Source: Roseicyclus mahoneyensis (lineage in GTDB: Bacteria > Pseudomonadota > Alphaproteobacteria > Rhodobacterales > Rhodobacteraceae). From it: a stretch of DNA of 64,000 nt. Position 1 is the first letter of the stretch, and each line of letters begins with the position of its first letter. The position numbers and the translations under genes were made by a program. The DNA is taken from the NCBI RefSeq assembly GCF_003148775.1, contig NZ_QGGW01000004.1, positions 62,001-126,000 on the forward strand, read 5' to 3'. The notes below the pieces were generated by a model that saw only the letters and a list, made by a program, of their open reading frames with translations, did not search any database and had not been told where the DNA came from. This document shows, piece by piece, positions 1-8,657 of the stretch.

Positions 1-459
1 GCCGCCAAAGGTCGGGCCGATCATCGGCGCGATGGCCATGGCAGCGGCGATCGTACCCATCTTTCCCGCCGCCTCGCGTGTCGTATACATGTCGCGCAGC
101 GCCGCCAGCCCCACCACGCTGCCCGCCAGCACCAGCGCCTGCACCAGACGGCACGCCAGAAAGACACTGAAATCCGTCGCCACAGCCGCCCCGAGCGACG
201 CCAGCGCATAGACCGCCACCGCGACGAGAATCACCCGCCGTCGTCCCAGCAGATCCGAGATCGGCCCAAGGATCAGCTGCAACACGCCCGCCGCCACCAT
301 ATAGGCCGACACCGCCAGCCCCATCGTCGCCTCGCTGACGCCGAAGTCTTCTGCCATGTGCGGCAGGGCGGGCAGAAACATGTTGAGCGTCAGAACCACC
401 ATCGCAACCAGCAAGATCATCGTGCCGAGATGAGGCGGGGTGCGGGCAGGCGCGATCAC
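1..459 (-). CDS. Bcr/CflA-type MFS multidrug exporter, N-terminal part (runs off the window)
   Basis: Inner-membrane proton-coupled drug efflux protein of the major facilitator superfamily, Bcr/CflA subgroup. Reading leftward from a GTG at 459, the protein begins MIAPARTPPHLGT, followed by a first helix leading into NMFLPALPHMAEDF, the typical end of TM1 in this subgroup. The TM2-TM3 loop contains GPISDLLGRRR, the MFS motif A. The frame stays open to base 1, so the C-terminal two thirds lies outside. The GTG start is preferred because homologues start a few residues before PPHLGT; an in-frame ATG at 543 would add 28 Gly/Ser-rich residues. The gene is divergent from the ABC-F gene and shares its promoter gap. 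Confidence 0.85.
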   Translation of the reverse strand, partial: MIAPARTPPHLGTMILLVAMVVLTLNMFLPALPHMAEDFGVSEATMGLAVSAYMVAAGVLQLILGPISDLLGRRRVILVAVAVYALASLGAAVATDFSVFLACRLVQALVLAGSVVGLAALRDMYTTREAAGKMGTIAAAMAIAPMIGPTFGG

Positions 460-577
460 GGCGGCGGGGGTCCTGAACAGGTCGAACGCGTCTGCGCTAC
501 CACCCCCCGAGCTGCCGCGCCAGAGCAGGCCCGAACATGGCATTGACCACGCGGGCCCACCCTGCCACATCGCGCCC

Positions 578-2431
578 ATGTTGCGCATCAAAGACATCTC
601 CTATTCCGTCGCCGGCCGCCCCCTGTTCGAAGGGGCAAGCGCCACGATTCCCGCAGGCCACAAGGTCGGCATCGTGGGCCGCAACGGCGCGGGCAAGACC
701 ACGCTGTTCAAGCTGATCCGGGGCGAACTGGTGCTCGATGGCGGCAGCATCGAATTGCCGTCGCGCGCCCGCATCGGCGGCGTCGCGCAAGAGGTGCCCG
801 GCAGCGAGGTGTCGCTGATCGACACGGTTCTCGCCGCCGATGAGGAACGCGCAAGCCTGATGGCCGAGGCCGAGGGCGCCACCGGCCACCGCATGGCCGA
901 GATCCAGACCCGCCTGCAAGACATCGACGCCTGGTCTGCCGAGGCGCGCGCGGCCTCCATCCTCAAGGGTCTGGGCTTCACCGACGAGGAACAGCGCATG
1001 CCCTGCTCCGCCTTTTCGGGCGGCTGGCGGATGCGCGTGGCGCTGGCGGGCGTGTTGTTCTCGCAGCCCGATGTGCTGCTTCTGGACGAACCCACCAACT
1101 ACCTCGACCTCGAAGGCGCGCTTTGGCTGGAAAGCTATCTGGCGCGCTATCCGCACACGGTTCTCATCATCAGCCACGACCGGGAACTCCTGAACCGGGC
1201 CGTGGGCTTCATCTTGCACCTCGAGAACCGCAAGCTGACGCTCTACACCGGCGGCTACGATGATTTCGCCCGCGCGAGGGCCGAGGCGCGCGCGATCCTG
1301 ACGGCGGCGGCCAAGAAGCAGGACCTCCAGCGCGCGCATCTGCAATCCTTCGTGGACCGGTTCAAGGCCAAGGCGAGCAAGGCCAAACAGGCGCAATCGC
1401 GCGTCAAGATGCTGGAAAAGATGACGCCGATCCGCGCCCCCGAGGATGCGGCGCGCACCGTCTTCACCTTTCCCGCGCCAGACCAGCTGTCGCCCCCCAT
1501 CCTTGCGCTGGAAGGCGCGGCCGTGGGCTATGACGGCACGCCCGTGCTCAAGAAATTGTCGCTTCGGATCGATCAAGATGACCGGATCGCCCTTCTGGGG
1601 CGCAATGGTGAGGGAAAATCCACGCTCTCCAAGCTTTTGGCGGACAAACTTCATGTTATGGAGGGCAAGGTCACGTCGTCCTCGAAGCTGCGCGTGGGCT
1701 ATTTCGCGCAGCATCAGGTGGATGAGCTTCACATCGACGAGACGCCGCTGGCCCATATCCAGCGCATGCGGCCCGGCGTGACCCCGCCCAAACTGCGCGC
1801 GATCCTTGCCGGCTTCGGCCTTGGCGCAGATCAGGCCGAGACCGAGGTCGGGCGCCTGTCGGGTGGGCAAAAGGCGCGTCTCTCCCTGTGCTTGGCGACG
1901 CTTGACGCGCCCCATATGCTGATCCTCGACGAACCCACAAACCACCTCGACATCGAAAGCCGCGAGGCGCTGGTCGAGGCGCTGACCGCCTATTCCGGCG
2001 CTGTGATCTTGGTCAGCCATGACATGCATCTTCTCAGCCTTGCCGCAGACCGCCTCTGGCTGGTCAAGGATGGCGCGGTCAGCCCCTATGAGGGAGATCT
2101 GGAAACCTATCGGGCGATGCTGCTCAAGGGTGACGAAAAGCCCGCAAAGGTTCAGAAAGACAAGGAAAAGAAAAAACCCGTCCTGACGCAGGAGCAGGTC
2201 AAGGAGCTGCGCGCCGAGGTCAGGCGCTGCGAGGCGCGGATCGCCAAGATCGAGGAGATGCGCGGCAAGCTGGCCACCAAACTTGCCGATCCCGATCTCT
2301 ACGAGGACGGCCGCGCGGGCGAACTTGCGACATGGCAGAAGAAATACGCCGAGGTGATGGACGGCCTTGGTCGGGCCGAGGCGCTGTGGCTGGCGGCGTC
2401 CGAAAAGCTGGAAGGCGCGCTGGCCGATTGA
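578..2431 (+). CDS. ABC-F family ATPase (YheS/Uup-like)
   Basis: Cytosolic tandem-ATPase ABC protein without membrane domains. ABC-F proteins act on ribosomes, in translation quality control or antibiotic protection. Two nucleotide-binding domains are visible: Walker A GRNGAGKT near residue 34, signature FSGGWRMR near 146 and DEPTNYLD near 168; then GRNGEGKST near 340, LSGGQKARL near 427 and DEPTNHLD near 451. The charged C-terminus (about residues 525-610) looks coiled-coil. At 617 residues it fits YheS/Uup length. ATG 578 is chosen because MLRIKDISYS is the normal family start; an upstream in-frame ATG at 440 would add 46 non-conserved residues overlapping the divergent exporter. Which ABC-F subfamily it belongs to cannot be fixed by eye. 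Confidence 0.93.
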   Translation: MLRIKDISYSVAGRPLFEGASATIPAGHKVGIVGRNGAGKTTLFKLIRGELVLDGGSIELPSRARIGGVAQEVPGSEVSLIDTVLAADEERASLMAEAEGATGHRMAEIQTRLQDIDAWSAEARAASILKGLGFTDEEQRMPCSAFSGGWRMRVALAGVLFSQPDVLLLDEPTNYLDLEGALWLESYLARYPHTVLIISHDRELLNRAVGFILHLENRKLTLYTGGYDDFARARAEARAILTAAAKKQDLQRAHLQSFVDRFKAKASKAKQAQSRVKMLEKMTPIRAPEDAARTVFTFPAPDQLSPPILALEGAAVGYDGTPVLKKLSLRIDQDDRIALLGRNGEGKSTLSKLLADKLHVMEGKVTSSSKLRVGYFAQHQVDELHIDETPLAHIQRMRPGVTPPKLRAILAGFGLGADQAETEVGRLSGGQKARLSLCLATLDAPHMLILDEPTNHLDIESREALVEALTAYSGAVILVSHDMHLLSLAADRLWLVKDGAVSPYEGDLETYRAMLLKGDEKPAKVQKDKEKKKPVLTQEQVKELRAEVRRCEARIAKIEEMRGKLATKLADPDLYEDGRAGELATWQKKYAEVMDGLGRAEALWLAASEKLEGALAD

Positions 2432-2486
2432 GCCACCGCGTGACACACTGCCCTATCGCGCCCAATCGCCGGTCACTTTATTGACA

Positions 2487-3011
2487 ATGTCAAACGCAAC
2501 CCCTGATCGGACGCCCGCCATGGCCCAGCCCACCGGATATACCCGCGCGCAGATCGCGCTTCACTGGATCACGCTTGTGCTGGTCGCGCTGCAATACATC
2601 TTGCACGACAGCATGTCGGTGGCGTGGGCGGCCTTGATCGACGGGCGCGACGTCGTGTTCAACCCGTTGGTGGCACAGCATGTCGCCACCGGCGCGCTGG
2701 TCGCGGTGCTGACCTTCGTGCGGCTTGGCCTGCGGTTGAACCATGGTGCGCCGCCGCCGCCCGCCTCGGAACACGCGGCGCTCAAGATCGTGGCGCAAGC
2801 AACCCATTGGGGGTTCTATGCGCTGCTGATCTTGATGCCCGTCTCGGGTGCGGTGGCGTGGTTCAACAGCGTCGAAGGGGCCGCGCAGGCCCATAACGTG
2901 TTGAAAATCGCCCTTCTGGCGCTCATCGCGCTGCATGTGGTGGCGGCGCTGGTCCACCAGTTCATCTTCAAGACCAATCTGATGGCGCGGATGACACGGC
3001 CCGTCGCCTGA
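2487..3011 (+). CDS. Cytochrome b561 family protein
   Basis: Small inner-membrane b-type cytochrome of the bacterial b561 family, a di-haem protein that passes electrons between quinones and acceptors. About 174 residues with four hydrophobic segments. Histidines lie in the expected places: ALHWIT at the start of TM1, LVAQHVATGAL in the second helix region, ATHWGFY before TM3, and ALHVVAALVHQF in the last helix. A perfect TTGACA lies at 2481-2486, immediately before the ATG at 2487; if it is a real -35 element, translation would more likely begin at the second in-frame ATG (2520, MAQPTGYTRAQ), so the start is uncertain by 11 codons. Physiological partner unknown. Confidence 0.88.
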   Translation: MSNATPDRTPAMAQPTGYTRAQIALHWITLVLVALQYILHDSMSVAWAALIDGRDVVFNPLVAQHVATGALVAVLTFVRLGLRLNHGAPPPPASEHAALKIVAQATHWGFYALLILMPVSGAVAWFNSVEGAAQAHNVLKIALLALIALHVVAALVHQFIFKTNLMARMTRPVA

Positions 3012-3055
3012 GCGGTCCTTGACCTTGGGCGGGCGGCAGGGCATGGCGCGAAGCC

Positions 3056-3682
3056 ATGGATCTCGCCCTGTATATCCCCGCCTTCGTGGCATTGTTCGTC
3101 GTGATCGACCCGATCGGCATGGCGCCCTTGTTCGTGGCGCTGACCGCCGGCCAGACCGCGCGCCAGCGCCGCGCCATCGCCATTCGGGCCTGCGTCGTCG
3201 CCTTCGGCATCCTGACGCTGTTCGGGCTGGCAGGCGAAGCGGTGCTAAACTTTCTCGGCATCTCAATGCCCGCGTTCCGCATGGCGGGGGGCATCTTGCT
3301 GTTCCTGACCGCGCTCGACATGCTTTTCGAACGCCGCGGGCCGCGCCGCAAGGGTCAGGCCGATCAGGCGGAGGCTGACCACCGCGACGATCCTTCGGTC
3401 TTTCCGCTGGCCATTCCGCTGATCGCGGGACCGGGCGCGATTGCCACGATGATCTTGCTGACCGGGCAGGAAGGCGGCGATTTCACCCATGTCTTGCTGG
3501 TGCATCTCGTAATGCTGGCCGTTCTCGTGGTGGTCATGGCGTTGTTCCTGCTCGCTGCCCCACTGGAGCGGTTGCTGGGCCCGACCGGCATCAACGTGGT
3601 CACGCGGCTGCTCGGCATGTTGCTCGCGGCGCTGTCGGTGCAGTTCGTGATCGACGGAATGCGCGACCTGGCCGTGATCTGA
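3056..3682 (+). CDS. MarC family integral membrane protein
   Basis: Multi-pass inner-membrane protein of the MarC/NAAT family. The substrate is not established, and early links to antibiotic resistance were not confirmed. 208 residues, matching the family. The N-terminus MDLALYIPAFVALFVVIDP carries the conserved V-x-DP-x-G motif (DPIGMAPLF); a second half contains FPLAIPLIAGPGAIAT, the conserved repeat proline/glycine motif. Six hydrophobic helices are apparent. It follows the b561 gene by 44 bp on the same strand. Confidence 0.93.
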   Translation: MDLALYIPAFVALFVVIDPIGMAPLFVALTAGQTARQRRAIAIRACVVAFGILTLFGLAGEAVLNFLGISMPAFRMAGGILLFLTALDMLFERRGPRRKGQADQAEADHRDDPSVFPLAIPLIAGPGAIATMILLTGQEGGDFTHVLLVHLVMLAVLVVVMALFLLAAPLERLLGPTGINVVTRLLGMLLAALSVQFVIDGMRDLAVI

Positions 3683-3731
3683 GGCGCGCGCCACCCTATA
3701 TGCGCAATGAAAGCCAAAAAGGACGCGTGCC

Positions 3732-4319
3732 ATGGACATGACCGGGGACCAGATCGGATCGATGATCTACCTGCTTTTGCTGGGCACGGTGATCGCGGGC
3801 TGGTATCTGGTGGCCAACCGCAGGCAATTGGGCCGCGTGGCGCAGCATGCCGCGATCTGGGTCTTCATTTTTCTGGGTGCGATCGTCGCCGTGGGCATGT
3901 GGACCGATGTGCGCGACACCGTGGCACCGCGGCAAACCCTGATGCAGGACGGCGCGCAGGTCGTCATTCCCATGGCGCCTGACGGGCATTTCTACCTGAC
4001 GCTCGAATTGAACGGCGTGCCGGTGCGCTTTGTCGTCGATACCGGCGCCTCCGAGATGGTGCTGTCAGCGGAGGATGCCGCGCGCATCGGCATCAGCCAA
4101 GACGCGCTGGTCTTTTCTGGCCGGGCGCTGACCGCCAACGGTCAGGTCGCGACCGCACCGGTCAGGATCGAGACGGTGGCGCTTGGCCCCCATGTCGACA
4201 CTGGCGTGCGGGCCGTGGTCAACGGCGGCGATCTGTTCGAGAGCCTTCTGGGCATGAGCTACCTGCGCCGTTTCGACCGGCTGGAGATTGCAGGCGGGCG
4301 CATGGTGCTGGAGCGCTAG
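3732..4319 (+). CDS. Membrane-anchored retropepsin-like aspartic protease (clan AA, TIGR02281 type)
   Basis: 195-residue protein with two N-terminal hydrophobic helices (about residues 10-28 and 38-57) followed by a periplasmic domain. The domain contains VVDTGASEMVLS, the single D-T/S-G catalytic motif of retropepsin-type proteases, and a later hydrophobic strand ending LLGMSYLRRFDRLEI, typical of the TIGR02281 family. One Asp per chain implies it acts as a dimer. Natural substrates are unknown. The stop codon shares the tetramer CTAG (4316-4319) with the stop of the convergent holC gene. Confidence 0.88.
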   Translation: MDMTGDQIGSMIYLLLLGTVIAGWYLVANRRQLGRVAQHAAIWVFIFLGAIVAVGMWTDVRDTVAPRQTLMQDGAQVVIPMAPDGHFYLTLELNGVPVRFVVDTGASEMVLSAEDAARIGISQDALVFSGRALTANGQVATAPVRIETVALGPHVDTGVRAVVNGGDLFESLLGMSYLRRFDRLEIAGGRMVLER

Positions 4320-4774
4320 GTTTCCGCCTTCATCGTCCAGCGCCCGCTTTCCTCGGACCAGTATTTCGCCTTGACGCCCGCGTCCTTGTAGAGACGCCAC
4401 TGGTCGCGCGCGCCCTGCACCGCCTGAGGGTGATACCCATCGAAAAGGACCATGGCGCGCTTGAGGCTTGCCAACTCGCCCGTCGCGATTTCCGCGCCTT
4501 CGACGGCCAGAACACAATCGGGCCGGTTCGCAGCCTCGGCCCCGGTCGTCAGCAACACGGGCTGGTCCGCGTCATGCGCCCCCCCCGCCCGCCCGTGCGG
4601 CAAGAACCCCGCCTCATCCCCAAGCCAGAGCGCGGCATCCAGCCGGTCGAGCATGGCGTCCGTCCGCCCCCGCACCGCGACGCGCCAGCCCGCGCCCAGC
4701 GATTTCTCGACCAAAAGACGCAAAGCTCCCTCCAGCGGAGACTGCGTCAGGTGGTAAAAGAAGACCTCGGCCAC
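4316..4774 (-). CDS. holC: DNA polymerase III chi subunit
   Basis: Chi subunit of the DNA polymerase III clamp loader, which with psi links the holoenzyme to single-strand binding protein. About 152 residues, starting from a GTG as MAEVFFYHLTQSPLEGALR, a start typical of alphaproteobacterial HolC. The internal stretch HDADQPVLLT and the C-terminal YKDAGVKAKYWSEESGRW fit the family. It lies 11 bp downstream of pepA, an order common in alphaproteobacteria, so it is probably co-transcribed. The GTG at 4774 is chosen because the frame upstream reads back into pepA. Confidence 0.92.
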   Translation of the reverse strand: MAEVFFYHLTQSPLEGALRLLVEKSLGAGWRVAVRGRTDAMLDRLDAALWLGDEAGFLPHGRAGGAHDADQPVLLTTGAEAANRPDCVLAVEGAEIATGELASLKRAMVLFDGYHPQAVQGARDQWRLYKDAGVKAKYWSEESGRWTMKAET

Positions 4775-4785
4775 GCCTGCCCCCC

Positions 4786-6252
4786 TCAGCCCTCGAACTG
4801 GTCGCGGATCATCTTGTCCAGCGCCATGACCCCCCAGCCCGTCGCGCCCTTGGGCGCCAGCATGGTGTCGGATTTCACCGAGGCGACCCCCGCGATGTCG
4901 AGGTGGATCCACGGCACCTCGGGCTTGACGAAGCGCTGCAGGAACTGCGCCGCCGTGATCGCGCCCCCGTCGCGGCCACCGACATTCTTCATGTCGGCGA
5001 CGCGACTTTTGAGCTTTTCGTCATAGGCAGCCCCCAGCGGCATCCGCCAGGCACCCTCGCCCTCGGCTTTTGCCGCCTTGAGGAAGGCGTCGCAGAGCGC
5101 GTCGTTGTTTGAAAAGACGCCCGCGTTCTCATGACCCAGCGCGATGATGATGGCGCCTGTCAGCGTGGCAAGGTCGATCATGCCCGAGGGCTGGAACCGG
5201 TCTTGGGCATACCACATCACATCGGCCAGAACGAGGCGACCCTCGGCATCGGTGTTGATGACCTCGATCGTGTCGCCCTTCATCGAGCGCACCACATCGC
5301 CGGGGCGCTGCGCATTGGGGCCGGGCATGTTCTCGACCAGCCCGACCAGACCGACGACATTGGCCTTGGCCTTGCGCAGCGCCAGCGTGCGCATGACGCC
5401 CGCCACCACGCCCGCGCCGCCCATGTCCATGGTCATGTCTTCCATACCGGCGGCGGGCTTGAGGCTGATACCGCCGGTGTCGAAGACCACGCCCTTGCCG
5501 ATCAGGGCAAGCGGCGCCTCGTCCGCGCCGCCCTTCCATTGCATCACCACGATCTTGGACGGGCTGTCGGACCCCTGCCCGACCCCCAGCAGCGCGCCCA
5601 TGCCGAGGCTCTGCATCTCGTCTTCCTCGAGGATCTCGATCTCGAGGCCCAGATCGCGCATTGCAAAGAGACGGTCGGCGAAATCCCTGGTGGTCAGGAT
5701 GTTGGCGGGCTCGTTGACCAGATCGCGGGTGAAGAACACGCCCTCGGCCAGCGCCAGCAGCGGGGCTGCCTCGGCGCGCAGGGCATCGGGATCGGACACC
5801 ATGATGACGGCATCCTTCTGGGCCTCGGCGGGTGCGGTCTTGTGATCGGTAAAGTCATAGGACCGCAGAACAAGGCCAAGCGCCAGATCGGCCAAGCGGG
5901 TCGTTCCACCCGTGGCCAGCGTCAGCGCCTCTGCGCCCTTGAACTTGGCCAGCGCCGCGCCGGCCTTGCGCGCCTCCTCGGACGAGGGGCGGCGAGGCAG
6001 CTTTGCGATCAACAGCGCCTTGGCCTCGATGCCGACGGGAAATCCCATCGTGAACCCCTCGCCGACCTTGACCTTTTCCCAGCGGTCGCTGTCCAGCAAA
6101 CGTGCGAGTGCACCGCGCGTCAGCTTGTTCAGCCGCCGCCCCGCCGGATCGAGCTTGCCGTCGGGCGGCACAAGCACGGCCAGATTGCCCTCCGCCGACG
6201 CGAGCGCATCGAGATCGGTCTGGGTGAAGGTGACGGCAATCGGTTTGGTCAT
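4786..6252 (-). CDS. pepA: Leucyl aminopeptidase, M17 family
   Basis: Cytosolic hexameric dizinc aminopeptidase that removes N-terminal residues from peptides. 488 residues. The catalytic metal-binding core is visible: IGKGVVFDTGGISLKP (metal Lys/Asp) and NTDAEGRLVLADV (the M17 signature). The C-terminal stretch WIHLDIAG is also typical. Start at the ATG at 6252 has a GAGGA Shine-Dalgarno about nine bases upstream. First gene of a pepA-holC unit, divergent from lptF. Confidence 0.96.
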   Translation of the reverse strand: MTKPIAVTFTQTDLDALASAEGNLAVLVPPDGKLDPAGRRLNKLTRGALARLLDSDRWEKVKVGEGFTMGFPVGIEAKALLIAKLPRRPSSEEARKAGAALAKFKGAEALTLATGGTTRLADLALGLVLRSYDFTDHKTAPAEAQKDAVIMVSDPDALRAEAAPLLALAEGVFFTRDLVNEPANILTTRDFADRLFAMRDLGLEIEILEEDEMQSLGMGALLGVGQGSDSPSKIVVMQWKGGADEAPLALIGKGVVFDTGGISLKPAAGMEDMTMDMGGAGVVAGVMRTLALRKAKANVVGLVGLVENMPGPNAQRPGDVVRSMKGDTIEVINTDAEGRLVLADVMWYAQDRFQPSGMIDLATLTGAIIIALGHENAGVFSNNDALCDAFLKAAKAEGEGAWRMPLGAAYDEKLKSRVADMKNVGGRDGGAITAAQFLQRFVKPEVPWIHLDIAGVASVKSDTMLAPKGATGWGVMALDKMIRDQFEG

Positions 6253-6369
6253 GGGGCGCGGTCCTCGTGGCGATGGCATGCGCAGGGGCCGGGCGGGACG
6301 CCGTGGCCTGCGTGCCGCAAGACTAGGGCGGGTGTCTTGCCTTGACCAGATCACCCTCGCGCAGGCCGG

Positions 6370-6388
6370 TCGTTTGTCTTACAAACGA
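6370..6388. promoter_or_regulatory. Inverted repeat in the pepA/lptF divergent promoter region
   Basis: TCGTTTGT-CTT-ACAAACGA is a perfect 8-bp inverted repeat with a 3-bp spacer, 118 bp from the pepA start and about 50 bp before the likely lptF start. It could be a protein-binding operator or a short hairpin in the lptF leader. No matching regulator is identifiable from sequence alone. Confidence 0.4.
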
Positions 6389-6435
6389 TGCTATCGGCCT
6401 GCCAGCCGGTCAAAGATATTGGGGGATGTCACGTT

Positions 6436-7566
6436 TTGGGGCGGTATGACCGCTATATCTTGTCCCAGTTGGTCGTTCTGTTCGGCTTTTTCAGCCTGGT
6501 TCTGATCTCGGTCTATTGGGTCAACGAAGCCGTCGATCTGTTCGATTCGCTGATCGCGGATGGGCAGACCCTTTCGGTGTTTCTGGAATTCACCGCGCTG
6601 AGCCTGCCGCAGATCATGGTCATGGTCCTGCCGGTCGCGGGATTCGTGGCCACGCTCTACATCTTCAACCGTCTGATCGGCGACAGCGAAATGGTGGTGT
6701 TGCAGACCGCCGGCCTGTCGGCGGCGCGGCTGTTGCGCCCGGTTCTGGCCTTCGGCCTGATCCTCGGGCTGGTGGTGGCCGTCTTGGGCAATTTCCTGGC
6801 CCCCATCGCGCGCGGGCAGTTCATCGACCGCAGCCAGCAGGTCCAGCAGGACATGACCGGGCGCTTCCTGCGCGAGGGGCAGTTCCTGCACCCCACCGCC
6901 GGTCTGACGGTCTATATCCGCGAGATCACCGATCTGGGCGAGTTCCGCGACCTGTTCTTGCAAGACCGTTCGGACGCGCAGAGCGAGACCACCTATACCG
7001 CGACGCGCGCGCTTTTGCTGCGATCCGAGACCGGCCCGCGTCTGGTCATGTTCGACGGGCTGGCCCAGACGCTCAACATCGCGACCGGGCGCCTGTCGAC
7101 GGTGCGGTTCGAGGATTTCACCTATGACATCGGCGCGCTGATCGGCGATGGCGGGTTTCGCAGCTTCGATCTGCGCGAATTGCCGACATGGGTCTTGTTG
7201 ACGGCGGATGCCCAGACCGCAGACCAGCTTGGGCAAGGGCTGGCGGCCATGCGGCTGGCGGGCCATGAGCGGATCGCACGCGCGCTCTTCGTGATCTTCC
7301 CGCCGCTGATCGCGGCTGCCTGCCTGATGCTCGGCGGGTTTTCGCGCTTTGGCGTCTGGCCACAGATCTTGCTTGCTGTGGGCCTTGTGATCCCGCTCCA
7401 GATGATCTGGAACGCGGCGGAGAGTTTGGCGATCCGGAATGTCGATCTGCAATACCTTGCCTATCTGCAACCGCTGGTGGCAGCCGTGTTGACGGGCGCG
7501 CTGACATGGTTGGCGATGCGGCGCAAAAGACCGCGACGGCACGGGCCGCAGGGAGTGCCGGCATGA
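6436..7566 (+). CDS. lptF: LPS export ABC transporter permease LptF
   Basis: Inner-membrane permease of the LptB2FG complex, which extracts lipopolysaccharide from the inner membrane and feeds the Lpt bridge. About 376 residues: helices at the N-terminus (LSQLVVLFGFFSLVLISVYW onward), a periplasmic beta-jellyroll domain in the middle, and three C-terminal helices. TTG 6436 is chosen because it gives MGRYDRYILSQL, the family's normal start, with a GGGGGAT ribosome-binding site eight bases upstream. An ATG at 6388 would add 16 non-conserved residues and sits on the inverted repeat. The gene overlaps lptG by ATGA. Confidence 0.92.
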   Translation: MGRYDRYILSQLVVLFGFFSLVLISVYWVNEAVDLFDSLIADGQTLSVFLEFTALSLPQIMVMVLPVAGFVATLYIFNRLIGDSEMVVLQTAGLSAARLLRPVLAFGLILGLVVAVLGNFLAPIARGQFIDRSQQVQQDMTGRFLREGQFLHPTAGLTVYIREITDLGEFRDLFLQDRSDAQSETTYTATRALLLRSETGPRLVMFDGLAQTLNIATGRLSTVRFEDFTYDIGALIGDGGFRSFDLRELPTWVLLTADAQTADQLGQGLAAMRLAGHERIARALFVIFPPLIAAACLMLGGFSRFGVWPQILLAVGLVIPLQMIWNAAESLAIRNVDLQYLAYLQPLVAAVLTGALTWLAMRRKRPRRHGPQGVPA

Positions 7567-8657
7567 TCTTGCACCTCTACATCGCGCGCCGTTTCCTGCG
7601 GGCGCTGGGGATCGTCACGGCGGTGTTCGTGGCAATCTTGTTGCCGCTCGATCTGGCCGAACAGTTGCGCCGGATCGGCCCGGAGCAGGGGTTTTCCCCG
7701 GTGCTGGAACTGGCGCTGCTGAACCTTCCGGGCAAACTCTACGAGATGATCCCGCTGTTCGTGCTGCTGGGAACCTTGTTGATGTTCCTCGGTCTCGCGC
7801 GCAGTTCCGAATTGGTGGTGGTGCGCGCCGCAGGCCGGTCGGCGCTGCGGGCAGCCGCCTCGCCGGTGGTGGTGGCGGGCTTGCTGGGCGTGCTCGTGAT
7901 TGCCGTGCTGAACCCCATCGTGGCGGCCACCGAGCAGCAATTCGATCTGCGCAGCGCGCGCTATCTGGGGGCCGAGGAACGCACCGTTTCCGTCAGCGCC
8001 GAGGGGCTGTGGCTCAGGCAGGGCAGTGCGGGCGATCAGACAGTGATCCGGGCGGGAGCGACCAATTCAGATGGCACGCATCTGTTTGACGCGAGCTTTT
8101 TCACCTTCGATCCCGAGGGTCGTGTGGTCAACCGCATCAACGCGCGCGAGGCGGTTCTGATGGATGGCGCATGGGACCTGTCGGGGGTGCGTCGCTGGCC
8201 GCTGGCGGACATCGGCAACCCCGAGGCCGCCGCCGAGAGCTTCGAGCATCTGAGCCTGCCCTCGACGCTGACACGCGAACAGATCCGCGACAGTTTCGGC
8301 AAGCCCGAGACGGTGCCGCTCTATGAATTGCCGGCCTTCATCGCGCAACTGAACGATGCGGGCTTTGCGGCCCTGCAACACCGCGTGTGGTTGCAGATGG
8401 AACTGTCCTCGCCGCTCATGCTGGCCGCGATGGTGCTGATCGGTGCGGGTTTCACCATGCGCCACACGCGGTTCGGGCGCACGGGCGTGATGGTTCTCGC
8501 GGCGATCTTGCTGGGGTTCGGCACCTTTTTCATCCGGTCCTTCGCGCAGGTTCTGGGCGAGACCGGGCAACTGCCCGTGGCCCTTGTGGCCTGGGCCCCG
8601 CCGGTGGCGGCGATCTTGATGGCGTTGGCCTTCTTGCTGCACACGGAGGACGGATGA
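7563..8657 (+). CDS. lptG: LPS export ABC transporter permease LptG
   Basis: Second permease of LptB2FG. 364 residues starting MILHLYIARRFLRALGIV, with TM1-3, a periplasmic jellyroll region (about 130-270), and C-terminal helices including MLAAMVLIGAGFTM. Partner of LptF upstream, with LptD directly downstream. It overlaps both neighbours by four bases (ATGA at 7563 and 8654), so translation is probably coupled across the three genes. Confidence 0.95.
   Translation: MILHLYIARRFLRALGIVTAVFVAILLPLDLAEQLRRIGPEQGFSPVLELALLNLPGKLYEMIPLFVLLGTLLMFLGLARSSELVVVRAAGRSALRAAASPVVVAGLLGVLVIAVLNPIVAATEQQFDLRSARYLGAEERTVSVSAEGLWLRQGSAGDQTVIRAGATNSDGTHLFDASFFTFDPEGRVVNRINAREAVLMDGAWDLSGVRRWPLADIGNPEAAAESFEHLSLPSTLTREQIRDSFGKPETVPLYELPAFIAQLNDAGFAALQHRVWLQMELSSPLMLAAMVLIGAGFTMRHTRFGRTGVMVLAAILLGFGTFFIRSFAQVLGETGQLPVALVAWAPPVAAILMALAFLLHTEDG

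Noticed and set aside
497-2446. Long minus-strand open frame (649 codons) opposite the ABC-F gene
   Set aside because: Antisense shadow of a GC-rich gene; product is low-complexity Arg/Gly/His-rich with no domain, while the plus frame has full ABC motifs.
2481-2486. Perfect TTGACA as a -35 promoter element
   Set aside because: No convincing -10 element is found 16-18 bp downstream, and it abuts a start codon; kept only as a note on start choice.
5131-6345. Plus-strand frame opposite pepA (404 codons)
   Set aside because: Shadow; no recognisable domain and the opposite strand encodes a complete M17 peptidase.
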